A stretch of 31,165 bases of DNA from a virus: the IMG/VR virus record IMGVR_UViG_3300008120_000191, positions 1 through 31,165 of that record. The stretch is one strand, 5' to 3'. The position numbers and the translations under genes are program-made. The stretch's first letter is position 1. Every line of letters begins with the position of its first letter. Under the pieces are notes generated by a model. The model searched no databases. It worked only from the letters and a program-made list of their open reading frames with translations, and had not been told where the DNA came from. Shown here in pieces: positions 8,115-16,348 of the stretch.

Positions 8115-10193
8115 ATGGCAATAGGAATTAGAATAACGAGTAATAATTTAAATGGTAAAGTTGCTAATGTGACTTTTAATCCATCGACTGGTGGTACAAT
8201 AAATATTGGTGATGTGACAATTCCGTTTAATTATATAACAGAATTTCCTTATGGAACATATCAAGTTTATGTTCCGTTTTATGACTACACTTATGATTTA
8301 ACAATTAATCAACCTGTTGATGTTAAATCTTTTGTATTTGTGTCAAAAACAACCACAAATAATAATAATGGTATTGTTAATTTAAATTATGGTGATTTAA
8401 CCGCAACGGTATTTAATTTAGGAATCGATAGCACGGGATGGTATATAAATGATTTATATCCGATAACAAATTCAGGTTACGCAATATATTTTCAAAACGA
8501 TAATACTTGTGATTTACAATGGGTTGTTTTTATAGATTCAGAAGGTAATGTAATTGAAAGTTATCAAACTAATTGTAATTGTGATTACGATTATAATATT
8601 TTAGGAGGTAAATACGCAACGTTTGAAGATTACTATAATCGTGTTTTAAAAATTTTTAATGGTAAAGAAATTACTACACTTAGTCCTGATGATGAAAATG
8701 AAGCGTATTTTACAGTTGATGATTATGATGGTGTATTATCAAATAATAATATTATTGTTGCAAAACAAAACCTTTCTGCCAACACATTTACGTTAAATAT
8801 TTTAAATAATAATACTTTAATTCCTTTTGGAGATGTTTATACCTACTCAACAGGGTTTATGGATTTTTCAACATATTTTGACGGTAATTTTATACGTATT
8901 AGAAAATATAATAATTCTTTAAGTTCATTTGAATATATTAAAATATATGATGGTTCAAATGGTAATTTATTACAAAATATCGATTTAACAACAAATATCT
9001 ATAATCAAGATAGATATTCATTTTATGGTAATAATAAATTGATTGAAATCTATTGGAACAATTCCGACAGTAGTATTGATTATTTAATAATACATTATGA
9101 CGGTAACACAAATACATTAAATACCACAACACATAATAGGTTAAATTATCTGGGTTATCCTGATTTAACAACAAATGAAAATCTATATCCAAATAATGGT
9201 GGTTCGGATTCTTTTAGTTTAATGATATATGATAATTCAGGAAGTTACAATGGTATTGGAACTTCCGTTAGTTATTGTGATATATTATACATGTTAAGTG
9301 GGGATACAAACATTCAAACATTCACTTTTCAAAATAGCGGAGTCCAAGATAAAACAATTAGAACATATGTTTCATTAAATGATAATATTTTTGTTCCTTG
9401 CGACAATGGTGATGGAAAAGTTTCAATATTAAGTATTACAAGTTCAGGTATAAACTATCATGACACAAATCTTTTAATGTCTAGTAATCCTCAAGTTAGT
9501 GATATGGTTGAATGTGGAAATGGTTTTGTTGGTTCATTTTTTGATGATACTAATTATACTCAAATGAGTTTAATACATATAACAGAAACCGGAACTTTAG
9601 GAGATGTTATTAACGGTATTAATTTGACAGGGGTGTATCAAAGAAATGTAGAATATTACGGTAATTTATATCATTTTAGACCTTACACAGGTGATACTTA
9701 TTATATAATTCCAAACTCATCTTCTTTTCAAATAGGTAATTTTACAGGTAGTACGGTTAATCCTTATAATCCACAAACTTCATTTAAAGAAGATTTTTTA
9801 AGAAGAGGTAATTTATTATATATTGATTATACCAATTCTCAGTGTTGTTTATTAACTGAAAGCGGTCTTACCTCAACTTTTAATTTACCTATTGGTTCGG
9901 CTGGGTATTCTGTAAGTGTTGGAGAAACCACATTTATGTATGTTTATAATGATAGTATCACTAATTTTATAACAATAAATCTGTACGATTTCAATTTCAA
10001 TCTATTAAATAGTCAAATAACCACTTTTACAAATATATGGACTACTGATTCTTGTAATGATAATCACGTATTAATAATTAATGAAAATAATAAATATTAT
10101 ATTTATTTGGTTTCTGAAAATGAAATAACTTATAAAGAATTGTCGGATAATGATTCGTATAGAACGTTCAATGATTATGTTTGGTGGGATTAA
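8115..10193 (+). CDS. Large beta-rich virion protein, 692 residues
   Basis: I do not recognise a named family. The N-terminal 150 residues look like a small beta domain and end in a Cys-containing segment (YQTNCNCDYDYN). The following 500 residues are very rich in Asn, Tyr, Asp, Thr and Ser, with many short beta-type segments such as YDGSNGNLLQN and ISSSGINY-like units. This could form a beta-propeller or beta-helix, as in phage tail spikes and fibres. There is no signal peptide, membrane span or visible enzymatic motif. Its setting among fibre and baseplate genes supports a tail or adsorption role by inference. It ends 16 bases before the next small gene, with only A/T sequence between. Confidence 0.6.
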   Translation: MAIGIRITSNNLNGKVANVTFNPSTGGTINIGDVTIPFNYITEFPYGTYQVYVPFYDYTYDLTINQPVDVKSFVFVSKTTTNNNNGIVNLNYGDLTATVFNLGIDSTGWYINDLYPITNSGYAIYFQNDNTCDLQWVVFIDSEGNVIESYQTNCNCDYDYNILGGKYATFEDYYNRVLKIFNGKEITTLSPDDENEAYFTVDDYDGVLSNNNIIVAKQNLSANTFTLNILNNNTLIPFGDVYTYSTGFMDFSTYFDGNFIRIRKYNNSLSSFEYIKIYDGSNGNLLQNIDLTTNIYNQDRYSFYGNNKLIEIYWNNSDSSIDYLIIHYDGNTNTLNTTTHNRLNYLGYPDLTTNENLYPNNGGSDSFSLMIYDNSGSYNGIGTSVSYCDILYMLSGDTNIQTFTFQNSGVQDKTIRTYVSLNDNIFVPCDNGDGKVSILSITSSGINYHDTNLLMSSNPQVSDMVECGNGFVGSFFDDTNYTQMSLIHITETGTLGDVINGINLTGVYQRNVEYYGNLYHFRPYTGDTYYIIPNSSSFQIGNFTGSTVNPYNPQTSFKEDFLRRGNLLYIDYTNSQCCLLTESGLTSTFNLPIGSAGYSVSVGETTFMYVYNDSITNFITINLYDFNFNLLNSQITTFTNIWTTDSCNDNHVLIINENNKYYIYLVSENEITYKELSDNDSYRTFNDYVWWD

Positions 10194-10209
10194 AAAAAAA
10201 TAAAAAAAT

Positions 10210-10455
10210 ATGATAACAACAGTAAGAATTAATGTAGAAAAATTAAAAAACTCCTTGTTGAACTACTCAACAACAGTTCACCTCAATGAAGGTTCGACTT
10301 ATTTAGATTTAAAAGAAAAATTATATTCGATGGTAAATCTTGATAAATCTTTTGAGGTTGATAAATCGTCAATTTATGTTAAAAACAAAGAAGTAAAATA
10401 TGATGAAGTAGTATCAACCGAAAATAAAATCTTATATAATGTAACGGTTAAATAA
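10210..10455 (+). CDS. Small hypothetical protein, possibly beta-grasp-like
   Basis: This 81-residue protein reads as beta strand (TTVRINVEKL), strand (STTVHLNEG), helix (TYLDLKEKLYSMV), and two late strands ending ILYNVTVK. The order and the SIYVKNKEVKYDEVV segment resemble ubiquitin-like beta-grasp proteins of the ThiS/MoaD type. However, there is no C-terminal Gly-Gly, so sulfur-carrier chemistry is not expected. A similar pattern (SVYINNNYYGDDVTEI) ends the gp15-like protein at 25506. It closes a transcription unit, because a terminator follows at 10490. Function unknown; the fold suggestion is tentative. Confidence 0.5.
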   Translation: MITTVRINVEKLKNSLLNYSTTVHLNEGSTYLDLKEKLYSMVNLDKSFEVDKSSIYVKNKEVKYDEVVSTENKILYNVTVK

Positions 10456-10489
10456 AATTTAATAAAAATTAATAAAATGTCTTAATAAT

Positions 10490-10522
10490 AAACCCCAATT
10501 TTTGTTGGGGTTTTATTTTTTT
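10490..10522 (+). terminator. Rho-independent terminator
   Basis: A 9-bp stem (AAACCCCAA at 10490-10498 pairing with TTGGGGTTT at 10505-10513) with a 6-base loop is followed by a T-rich run to 10522. It lies 35 bases after the stop at 10455 and before the promoter-like element of the next fibre gene. Confidence 0.85.
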
Positions 10523-10546
10523 ATATAAACAAATATAATCCAATGA

Positions 10547-10554
10547 TATTTATA
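10547..10554 (+). promoter_or_regulatory. TATTTATA element upstream of the long fibre gene
   Basis: GATATTTATATC lies between the terminator at 10490-10522 and ATG 10570, ending 15 bases before the start. A promoter is needed here because the preceding unit is terminated, which makes this one of the better-supported copies of the element. Confidence 0.5.
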
Positions 10555-10569
10555 TCATAAAAAGACTTC

Positions 10570-12810
10570 ATGGCAAATATAAAGATATCGGCGTTACCAA
10601 GTGTCCAACCAAGTGGTTATACGAATGACGATTTATTGGTAATAGTAAATTATGACGTTTCAAGTGGGACAACAAAGAATACACCTTTAAGTGGATTAAC
10701 TTCTTATATATTAAGTGGAGTAACATTTCCAACAGATTATCTTCCGTTAAGTGGTGGGACAGTTACAGGTGATACAATATTTAATCAAGGTTTAACCGCA
10801 ACAACAATATCCGCATCAACATACTTAGGACTACCTTTAGATGTTTATGTTACGGGGGGAACTTATTCTGGAGGAACAATAACGTTTACAAATAATAGTG
10901 GTGGAACATTTCCTGTATCAGGAATAACTTCAAATGAGGGAAATCAATGGTTAATACCAACTGGAGATACCGTTACCGTTAATTCAAATTATCAATATTT
11001 CATATATGGTGATATAATAGTTCAGGGTACTTTAATACTCGAAACTAATAGTCAGTTAGTAGTTGTTAATGGAGATGTTATAAATAGTGGAGGAACAATC
11101 ACAAATAACGGAACAATATCCGATATTGAAATTCCTTTATTTGATACGAAAGTTACTGGTGGAACGTATTCTGCCGGAACAATAACATTTACAAATAATA
11201 GTGGGGGAACTTTCACGGTTACAGGAATTACCGCAACTGGCGGAGGAACATTTACTGGAGGAACGGTTAGTGGAGATACAATTTTTAGTAGTGGATTAAC
11301 CGCAACTACGATATCCGCATCAACATACTTAGGTTTGCCTTTAGATATATATGTGACCGGAGGTACATATAGTGCTAGTTCATCTACAATTATATTTACA
11401 AATAATTCCGGTGGTACTTTTGATGTCACGGGAGTGACTGCTTCGGGTGGAGGAACATTTACAGGAGGAACTGTAACTGGGGAAACAATATTTCAAAGTG
11501 GGATAACCGCAACAACAATTTCAGCAACATCTTTAACAGTTGATTATATTGATTTTAATATAACCGCAAATACCACTCATCAGGAAGGAAGAATTCATTG
11601 GAATGATGCTCTAAAAACTTTAGAGGTTGATACAGAAAATGCCGGTGTGCAACTAAAAGTGGGACATGAATTAGTTGTGAGAGTTAACAATCAGACTGGT
11701 TCACCAATTCCAAAAGGAAGTGCGGTTTATATAAACGGAGAACAAGGACAAAGACCCACAATAACTTTGGCAAGTTTTACGGCAGATAGTACATCCGCAG
11801 CAGTTGTTGGTCTAACAATGACTCAAATAAATAACAATAATAATGGTTATGTAATTGTTGGGGGTGTATTAGAAGGTCTTGACACCTCTTCTTATACCGC
11901 AGGAACGCCATTGTATCTTTATACAGGAGGAACCTTAACTTCAACAAAGCCACAAGCCCCTGACCATGATGTTAGAATTGGTAAGGTAGTTGTTTCAAAC
12001 GCAACAACAGGTTCTATATATGTTTCCATTCAAAATGGTTATGAATTAGATGAATTACATGATGCTAGAATTACAAATAAATCTGTTGGAGATTTATTAA
12101 CAGTTAGTGGGTATAACGGATATGATTTATGGGTTAATTCAAAAACATTAAACGGTTCATATACAATAACCGGAGATACTACGATAGGTCAAGGATTAAC
12201 CGCGACAACAATATCGGGAGGAACAATATATGGTAGTGGTTTGGGTTTAATAAATATTCCTATTTCTGGTGTTACCAATCTACAAACATCATTAAATAAT
12301 AAATTTGATATAACAGGTGGAACTATTAATGGAAATTTAACTGTAACCGGAAATACAAATTTACAAACATTTACTGCGGGAACAGGAACTATTAACGGTA
12401 ATTTAACTGTAACAGGAAATACTATTTTAACATCCGTTACAGGAAATAGTTTAAATATAACCGGAAATACAATAATATCTTCTTTTACAGGAGGTTCGGG
12501 AACAATTAACGGTAATTTAAATGTAACTGGAAATACCTCAATGACAGGAACATTAAATGTTACGGGTAATACAAACGTGAGAGCGTTTACAGGTACTACG
12601 GGATATTTTTCTGGAACAGGTCAGAACGTGTTAACAGTTATTGGTTCAGGTAATAGCACATCGTCACCAATATTTTCGGTTATAGGAAATGGAACTAGCG
12701 CGGAATTATTTAGCTCCGTCATTAAACACAACAACAAGAACAAGTCTAACCGCAGGAACTACCACGGTTTATTCAATACCGACAAGTGCCTATACAGGAG
12801 CGTTTTTTGA
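10570..12810 (+). CDS. Long repetitive tail-fibre protein, frame broken near its C-terminus
   Basis: The 746-residue frame begins ANIKISALPS, a common start for phage fibre proteins. Repeats rich in TGGT and TATTIS motifs follow (units such as GLTATTISASTYLGLPLD occur twice, with a partial third copy). A compact beta domain spans about residues 337-500 (from HQEGRIHWND; contains GSPIPKGSAVYINGEQG), then shorter INGNLTVTGNT repeats. The last roughly 30 residues (from about V717) turn Lys/Asn/Arg-rich and do not fit a fibre. The frame at 12689 continues with a normal fibre tip, so the natural product probably reads through a +1 shift near 12710-12725. The cause could be an assembly indel, a true mutation or programmed frameshifting. 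Confidence 0.75.
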   Translation: MANIKISALPSVQPSGYTNDDLLVIVNYDVSSGTTKNTPLSGLTSYILSGVTFPTDYLPLSGGTVTGDTIFNQGLTATTISASTYLGLPLDVYVTGGTYSGGTITFTNNSGGTFPVSGITSNEGNQWLIPTGDTVTVNSNYQYFIYGDIIVQGTLILETNSQLVVVNGDVINSGGTITNNGTISDIEIPLFDTKVTGGTYSAGTITFTNNSGGTFTVTGITATGGGTFTGGTVSGDTIFSSGLTATTISASTYLGLPLDIYVTGGTYSASSSTIIFTNNSGGTFDVTGVTASGGGTFTGGTVTGETIFQSGITATTISATSLTVDYIDFNITANTTHQEGRIHWNDALKTLEVDTENAGVQLKVGHELVVRVNNQTGSPIPKGSAVYINGEQGQRPTITLASFTADSTSAAVVGLTMTQINNNNNGYVIVGGVLEGLDTSSYTAGTPLYLYTGGTLTSTKPQAPDHDVRIGKVVVSNATTGSIYVSIQNGYELDELHDARITNKSVGDLLTVSGYNGYDLWVNSKTLNGSYTITGDTTIGQGLTATTISGGTIYGSGLGLINIPISGVTNLQTSLNNKFDITGGTINGNLTVTGNTNLQTFTAGTGTINGNLTVTGNTILTSVTGNSLNITGNTIISSFTGGSGTINGNLNVTGNTSMTGTLNVTGNTNVRAFTGTTGYFSGTGQNVLTVIGSGNSTSSPIFSVIGNGTSAELFSSVIKHNNKNKSNRRNYHGLFNTDKCLYRSVF
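10783..11540 (+). repeat. Coding tandem repeats in the fibre gene
   Basis: Two long units (about 10789-10927 and 11293-11440), a half unit (about 11152-11238) and a short partial copy (about 11490-11535) encode the same peptide pattern: TATTISA, STYLGLPLD, VTGGTYS, ITFTNNSGGTF. They are diverged copies, not identical, as expected for a fibre shaft that grows or shrinks by recombination. Boundaries are approximate. Confidence 0.6.
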
Positions 12811-13030
12811 TTATACTTTAATTAGTACGGGAAGCACAGGTGCTAGAGCGGGAACGATAATGTCAATATGGAGTGGGTCAAGCTCTCAGTTTACTGAGGT
12901 TTCAACTAACGATATTGGTGTTACAACTGGAGTTACTTTCACAGTTGCGGTTTCAGGAAATAATGCGGTGTTAAGTAGTTCGGCAACAACAACGGGTTGG
13001 ACATTAAAAACAATAGTTAGAAGTATATGA
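12689..13030 (+). CDS. Fibre tip domain in a shifted frame (probable C-terminus of the 10570 protein)
   Basis: This 113-residue frame starts at an ATG inside the fibre gene and extends it in the +1 frame. From about residue 10 (PSLNTTTRTSL) it reads as a fibre tip: YSIPTSAYTGAFFDYTL, RAGTIMSIWSG, VSGNNAVLSSS and TLKTIVRSI. This beta-rich ending is typical of phage fibre C-termini. The first nine residues (MELARNYLA) overlap the upstream frame and look non-native, so I favour one fused product. Separate translation from ATG 12689, which has AGGAA just before it, is the alternative. The stop overlaps the first LamG gene (ATGA). Confidence 0.65.
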   Translation: MELARNYLAPSLNTTTRTSLTAGTTTVYSIPTSAYTGAFFDYTLISTGSTGARAGTIMSIWSGSSSQFTEVSTNDIGVTTGVTFTVAVSGNNAVLSSSATTTGWTLKTIVRSI

Positions 13031-13713
13031 GTTTTAGTTACGGACAAAAAATAGTAACAAATGGATTGGTTTTATATCTAGATGCCGCAAATATTAGGTC
13101 ATACCCAAAAACCGGAAATACTTGGTATGATTTAAGTATTGGTACTAATACTGGTACTTTAAATAGTGGTTCAACATTTAATACCTCAAATGGTGGTAGT
13201 ATTGTTTTTGATGGTACAGATGATAATGTAAATTGTGGAAACAATTCAATATTAGATGTTGGAAATAACATTACGGTAAACGCTTGGATTTTTTTACCGA
13301 GTACTGGTGCGACAACAGGTTATAGACCGATAGTATCTAAAGTTGTTAGTGGAGCCACTGTTGGTTGGGAAATGGGTGTTAGTATTGGAAAATTAAGATG
13401 TGTCTTCAGGCCGACCTCAAATATTATAGACCTTACTGGACCTGATTTATCTATAGGTGTTTGGCAAATGTGTACATTTAGTTATGATAACTTAACCACT
13501 AAGTTATATCTAAATGGGGTTTTAAGAACCTCAACATCAAGTGGTGGTCCTGTTATATTAGATTCATCACAACCATTTCAAATAGCGACAAGAGGAATCG
13601 GAGGAAATACGTTTTTAGGTAGGATATCACAAGTCTCGATGTATAATCGAGCCTTATCTTCATCAGAAATTTTACAAAACTATAATTCGACAAAAGCGAG
13701 ATTTCAATTATGA
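13027..13713 (+). CDS. LamG/concanavalin A-like lectin-fold virion protein, copy 1
   Basis: This 228-residue protein is essentially one LamG-like jelly-roll domain. It has the opening KIVTNGLVLYLDAAN, the SIVFDGTDDNVNCG strand, the NITVNAWIFLPS strand, a KLYLNGVLRTS turn and the ending QVSMYNRALSSSEILQNYN. In this fold a family of phage and bacterial surface proteins binds carbohydrates, so a host-glycan-binding fibre or decoration role is inferred. No signal peptide is seen. Both ends overlap neighbours by ATGA, so it is translated in a coupled chain. It is the closest paralogue of the gene at 13710, sharing a 31-bp identical stretch with it. Confidence 0.7.
   Translation: MSFSYGQKIVTNGLVLYLDAANIRSYPKTGNTWYDLSIGTNTGTLNSGSTFNTSNGGSIVFDGTDDNVNCGNNSILDVGNNITVNAWIFLPSTGATTGYRPIVSKVVSGATVGWEMGVSIGKLRCVFRPTSNIIDLTGPDLSIGVWQMCTFSYDNLTTKLYLNGVLRTSTSSGGPVILDSSQPFQIATRGIGGNTFLGRISQVSMYNRALSSSEILQNYNSTKARFQL
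13105..13135 (+). repeat. 31-bp direct repeat, copy 1
   Basis: These 31 bases are identical to 13791-13821, 686 bases downstream. They encode the same peptide (PKTGNTWYDL) in both LamG paralogues. Perfect identity amid otherwise diverged copies suggests recent duplication, gene conversion or strong constraint. Confidence 0.85.
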
Positions 13714-14468
13714 GCGGAAGTATTGTAAGTTCAAAAATAGTTACAAATGGATTAGTATTATACTTAGACGCGGTTAATACTCTTTCGTATCCAAAAACCG
13801 GAAATACTTGGTATGATTTAACAACCAATGGGTTTATTGGTCAACTAAACAACACCCCCTTATTTGTAACAACAGGTGGAACTTCTTTTTCTTTTGACGG
13901 TACCAATGAAAATGTTAATTTAGGTAATCTGTCATCACTTTCTTTTACTAGTGGGACATTTTCCGTTGAGATTTGGGTTAATGTTCCAAGTAGTTGGTCT
14001 GGACCTGCAAACATAAATCAATATCCTAATTTAATTAGTAAAGGAGCTAACGCTGGATGGGACACAAATGGGTGGTCATTACATTGTTTTAGAGGGGTGT
14101 TAAGTTCTGACCCCAAAGTTATTGGGTTAGGGATTAAAAATGGGTCTAATCTTGTTACATCATCCACACAAATAACATTAGAAAATACAGATTTAGATAG
14201 ATTCATATGTGTATCAGTAACTATGGATTTAACCTCTATTAAAATTTTTAAAAACGGAATACTTAATAAAACGGTAACATCTTTAACTTCGCCATTAGGA
14301 AACCCTTTAGTAGGTCCTGCGGAAAATTCATCAAATGTTGTTATCGCAAGCGGTCCATCGTCACAATATTTTCCTGGTAAGATATCTAACATTAAATTAT
14401 ATGATAGAAAATTAAGTGATTCTGAAGTTTTACAAAATTATAACTCAACTAAAGTAAGATATATTTAA
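13710..14468 (+). CDS. LamG/concanavalin A-like lectin-fold virion protein, copy 2
   Basis: This 252-residue tandem paralogue of the preceding gene has the same landmarks: KIVTNGLVLYLDAVN, PKTGNTWYDL, FSFDGTNENVNLG, FSVEIWVNVPSS, IKIFKNGILNK and NIKLYDRKLSDSEVLQNYN. It has a longer central loop (around SKGANAGWDTNGWSLHC) that may alter ligand contacts. It overlaps the previous stop by 4 bases. Glycan binding is inferred from the fold; no catalytic residues are visible. Confidence 0.7.
   Translation: MSGSIVSSKIVTNGLVLYLDAVNTLSYPKTGNTWYDLTTNGFIGQLNNTPLFVTTGGTSFSFDGTNENVNLGNLSSLSFTSGTFSVEIWVNVPSSWSGPANINQYPNLISKGANAGWDTNGWSLHCFRGVLSSDPKVIGLGIKNGSNLVTSSTQITLENTDLDRFICVSVTMDLTSIKIFKNGILNKTVTSLTSPLGNPLVGPAENSSNVVIASGPSSQYFPGKISNIKLYDRKLSDSEVLQNYNSTKVRYI
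13791..13821 (+). repeat. 31-bp direct repeat, copy 2
   Basis: Identical to 13105-13135 in the paralogous lectin gene. Recombination between the copies would delete 686 bases (not a multiple of three, but the copies lie in different frames of the window, so the join would stay in frame) and fuse the two proteins. Confidence 0.85.
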
Positions 14469-14473
14469 TTAAT

Positions 14474-14737
14474 ATGGAAACACAATTATACGAGAATAGA
14501 AAATTTATGATATTTAATGTATCTGAATTAGAATTAATAGATTTTACACAAGTATGTGAAACTTCAATTGACACGGTTAGAAAAAGTGTTGATGGTGATA
14601 AAACATTTGTTAAATGGGACACCGAAGGAATTCCTTCATCAGTGGATAGTTTAACAACTAAAGAAGGTCCTTATACTTATGAAGAAATTTTAAACATACT
14701 ATCAACTTCAGAATGGACTGATGTAACAATAATATGA
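14474..14737 (+). CDS. Small hypothetical protein between lectin genes, 87 residues
   Basis: I do not recognise a named family. The protein is acidic, with FMIFNVSELELIDFTQV near the start, DGDKTFVKWD in the middle and a C-terminal helix-like GPYTYEEILNIL segment. There is no membrane span or signal. It starts 5 bases after the second lectin gene and its stop overlaps the third (ATGA), so it is co-expressed with them. Its position suggests a chaperone or small partner for the lectin proteins, but nothing in the sequence shows that. Confidence 0.55.
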   Translation: METQLYENRKFMIFNVSELELIDFTQVCETSIDTVRKSVDGDKTFVKWDTEGIPSSVDSLTTKEGPYTYEEILNILSTSEWTDVTII

Positions 14738-15477
14738 GTACAGTAGGAAATTGGCAAGGTCCAAAAATAGTTAAAGAGGAGTTAGTTTTATATTTAGATG
14801 CGGGTTCTCCCAATTCTTATTTTGATAAAACAAGCACAACTTGGAGAGATATTAGTGGATATGGTAACAACGCCACATTACTAAATGGGGTAACGTATAG
14901 TTCAAATAATGGCGGTGTTTTTATTTTTGACGGTACTGATGATGCGGCCAGAGTCTCACCAAACGCAATCTATAGAAATTTTACAAATGCAACTTTTAGT
15001 ATATGGTGTACATTCTCAACACTATCTACTAATAGTATCTATACTTTAATAAATAATGGAATCCAATCAACTGATAGTCATTTTTGGTTATATTATGATA
15101 ATAGGACTTCATTACCATCTAATGTTAATAGAATAGGTTTTGAGTGGGGTAATGGCACTAATAGAACTGGTTTACTATCAACATCAACTTTAATTCCTGT
15201 TTTAAATAATTGGTATAATATTGTGGCAACTTTTGATAACGGAACTTCAATAATTTATGTTAATGGAGTTGTGTTTGGTAGTGGTACAACATTAGTAACA
15301 ACAATAGCCGGAGTTGCCGCGGCTCAAATATATACAGGAGGTTATTTTTCCGCCGGTCCTTCGGGAATACAATTATCTTGGCCGGGAAATTTAAATCAAC
15401 ATTTAATATATAGAAAAACATTATCTCAATCAGAAGTTTTACAAAACTACAACGTAACAAAATATAGATATTTATAA
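14734..15477 (+). CDS. LamG/concanavalin A-like lectin-fold virion protein, copy 3
   Basis: This is the third LamG-type paralogue, 247 residues and the most diverged of the set. The landmarks are KIVKEELVLYLDAGS, TTWRDISGYGN, VFIFDGTDDAARV, FSIWCTFS, SIIYVNGVVFGS and QHLIYRKTLSQSEVLQNYN. The conserved ending (SEVLQNYN followed by TK and an aromatic residue) is shared by all three, so they descend from one ancestor. It is the last gene of the ATGA-coupled run; a 50-base gap with a promoter-like element follows. Carbohydrate binding is inferred. Confidence 0.7.
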   Translation: MSTVGNWQGPKIVKEELVLYLDAGSPNSYFDKTSTTWRDISGYGNNATLLNGVTYSSNNGGVFIFDGTDDAARVSPNAIYRNFTNATFSIWCTFSTLSTNSIYTLINNGIQSTDSHFWLYYDNRTSLPSNVNRIGFEWGNGTNRTGLLSTSTLIPVLNNWYNIVATFDNGTSIIYVNGVVFGSGTTLVTTIAGVAAAQIYTGGYFSAGPSGIQLSWPGNLNQHLIYRKTLSQSEVLQNYNVTKYRYL

Positions 15478-15485
15478 CTTTAATA

Positions 15486-15493
15486 TATTTATA
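15486..15493 (+). promoter_or_regulatory. TATTTATA element upstream of the 272-residue fibre gene
   Basis: The element lies 34 bases before ATG 15528, leaving room for a normal leader. The leader contains AGGGGAAG a few bases upstream of the start, the strongest Shine-Dalgarno-like sequence in the window. Confidence 0.45.
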
Positions 15494-15527
15494 ATAAAAT
15501 AAACATTACTGGACAGGGGAAGTAATT

Positions 15528-16346
15528 ATGCCAAACGAATTAATAGTAAGAAACGGTTTTACAAGTCAAGGAAACTCATTTATAAACGGTACTTTGTCCG
15601 TAACAGGAAATACAACTTTACAGACAATTAATGTTACGACATTAGGTATTACAGGAACAACTACCACAAGAAGTATTATACCTGAATCAAATAATACTTA
15701 TAATTTAGGAGCAACAAATAGAAGATGGAGTGGTGTTTATACAAGAGAAATAAGATTTTACGATGCTGACGGAACATCGGTAAATGACTACATAACTGTT
15801 AGCGCTCCAACAGATTTAGCTAGCTCTCCAAAACCAGCTTGGGCGTTAACTTTACCTCTATTAAGTGGTTCAACAAATAGTTTTTTAGGAGTATATAGTG
15901 GAGCATCAAACACGTCAAATACAACTTGGTTCTCATTATCAGGAGGAACAGGAATTTCCATATCTCAAACATCAAATGCTAGTGGAGGAACGATGACACT
16001 ATCTTCTTCCCCAACCAGTTTTTATTCCGAACCATCATCAACTGCGGTTACGTGGAATGTAAGTGGTAATAGTACAAACTATAAACTAACCTTAACCGCA
16101 AACACAACATTAAATTTAAGTAATGTTAGAAATGGTGATTACGGAACAATTATTTTAACTCAAGATTCGGGAGGAAATAGAACGGTAACTTTAGGAACGG
16201 TTAACGGTGGCTCAGCAACACATAAAGTTGTTAATGGTGGCGCTGGTTTAGTTAGTTTAACCGCAACGGCAAACGCAATTGATATTCTATCTTTTACATA
16301 CGATGGAACAAATATGTATTGGAATAAAGGTTTAAATTATACATAA
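15528..16346 (+). CDS. Tail-fibre protein, 272 residues
   Basis: The N-terminal 60 residues carry short fibre repeats (INGTLSVTGNTTLQTI). They are followed by a motif common before fibre heads, NTYNLGATNRRWSGVYT. A beta-rich C-terminal domain (about residues 165-272) contains YGTIILTQDSGGNRTVTL and ends DGTNMYWNKGLNYT, a common phage fibre terminal domain. There are no catalytic residues or membrane spans. The strong AGGGGAAG ribosome binding site, rare here, implies high expression. Host adsorption is the inferred role. The gene lies 2 bases before the next one, so the two are co-transcribed. Confidence 0.7.
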   Translation: MPNELIVRNGFTSQGNSFINGTLSVTGNTTLQTINVTTLGITGTTTTRSIIPESNNTYNLGATNRRWSGVYTREIRFYDADGTSVNDYITVSAPTDLASSPKPAWALTLPLLSGSTNSFLGVYSGASNTSNTTWFSLSGGTGISISQTSNASGGTMTLSSSPTSFYSEPSSTAVTWNVSGNSTNYKLTLTANTTLNLSNVRNGDYGTIILTQDSGGNRTVTLGTVNGGSATHKVVNGGAGLVSLTATANAIDILSFTYDGTNMYWNKGLNYT

Positions 16347-16348
16347 TA

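Noticed and set aside
11052-11429. A 125-residue minus-strand frame in the long fibre gene.
   Set aside because: It is the antisense of Gly/Thr-rich fibre repeats (Val/Pro-rich) with no supporting context.
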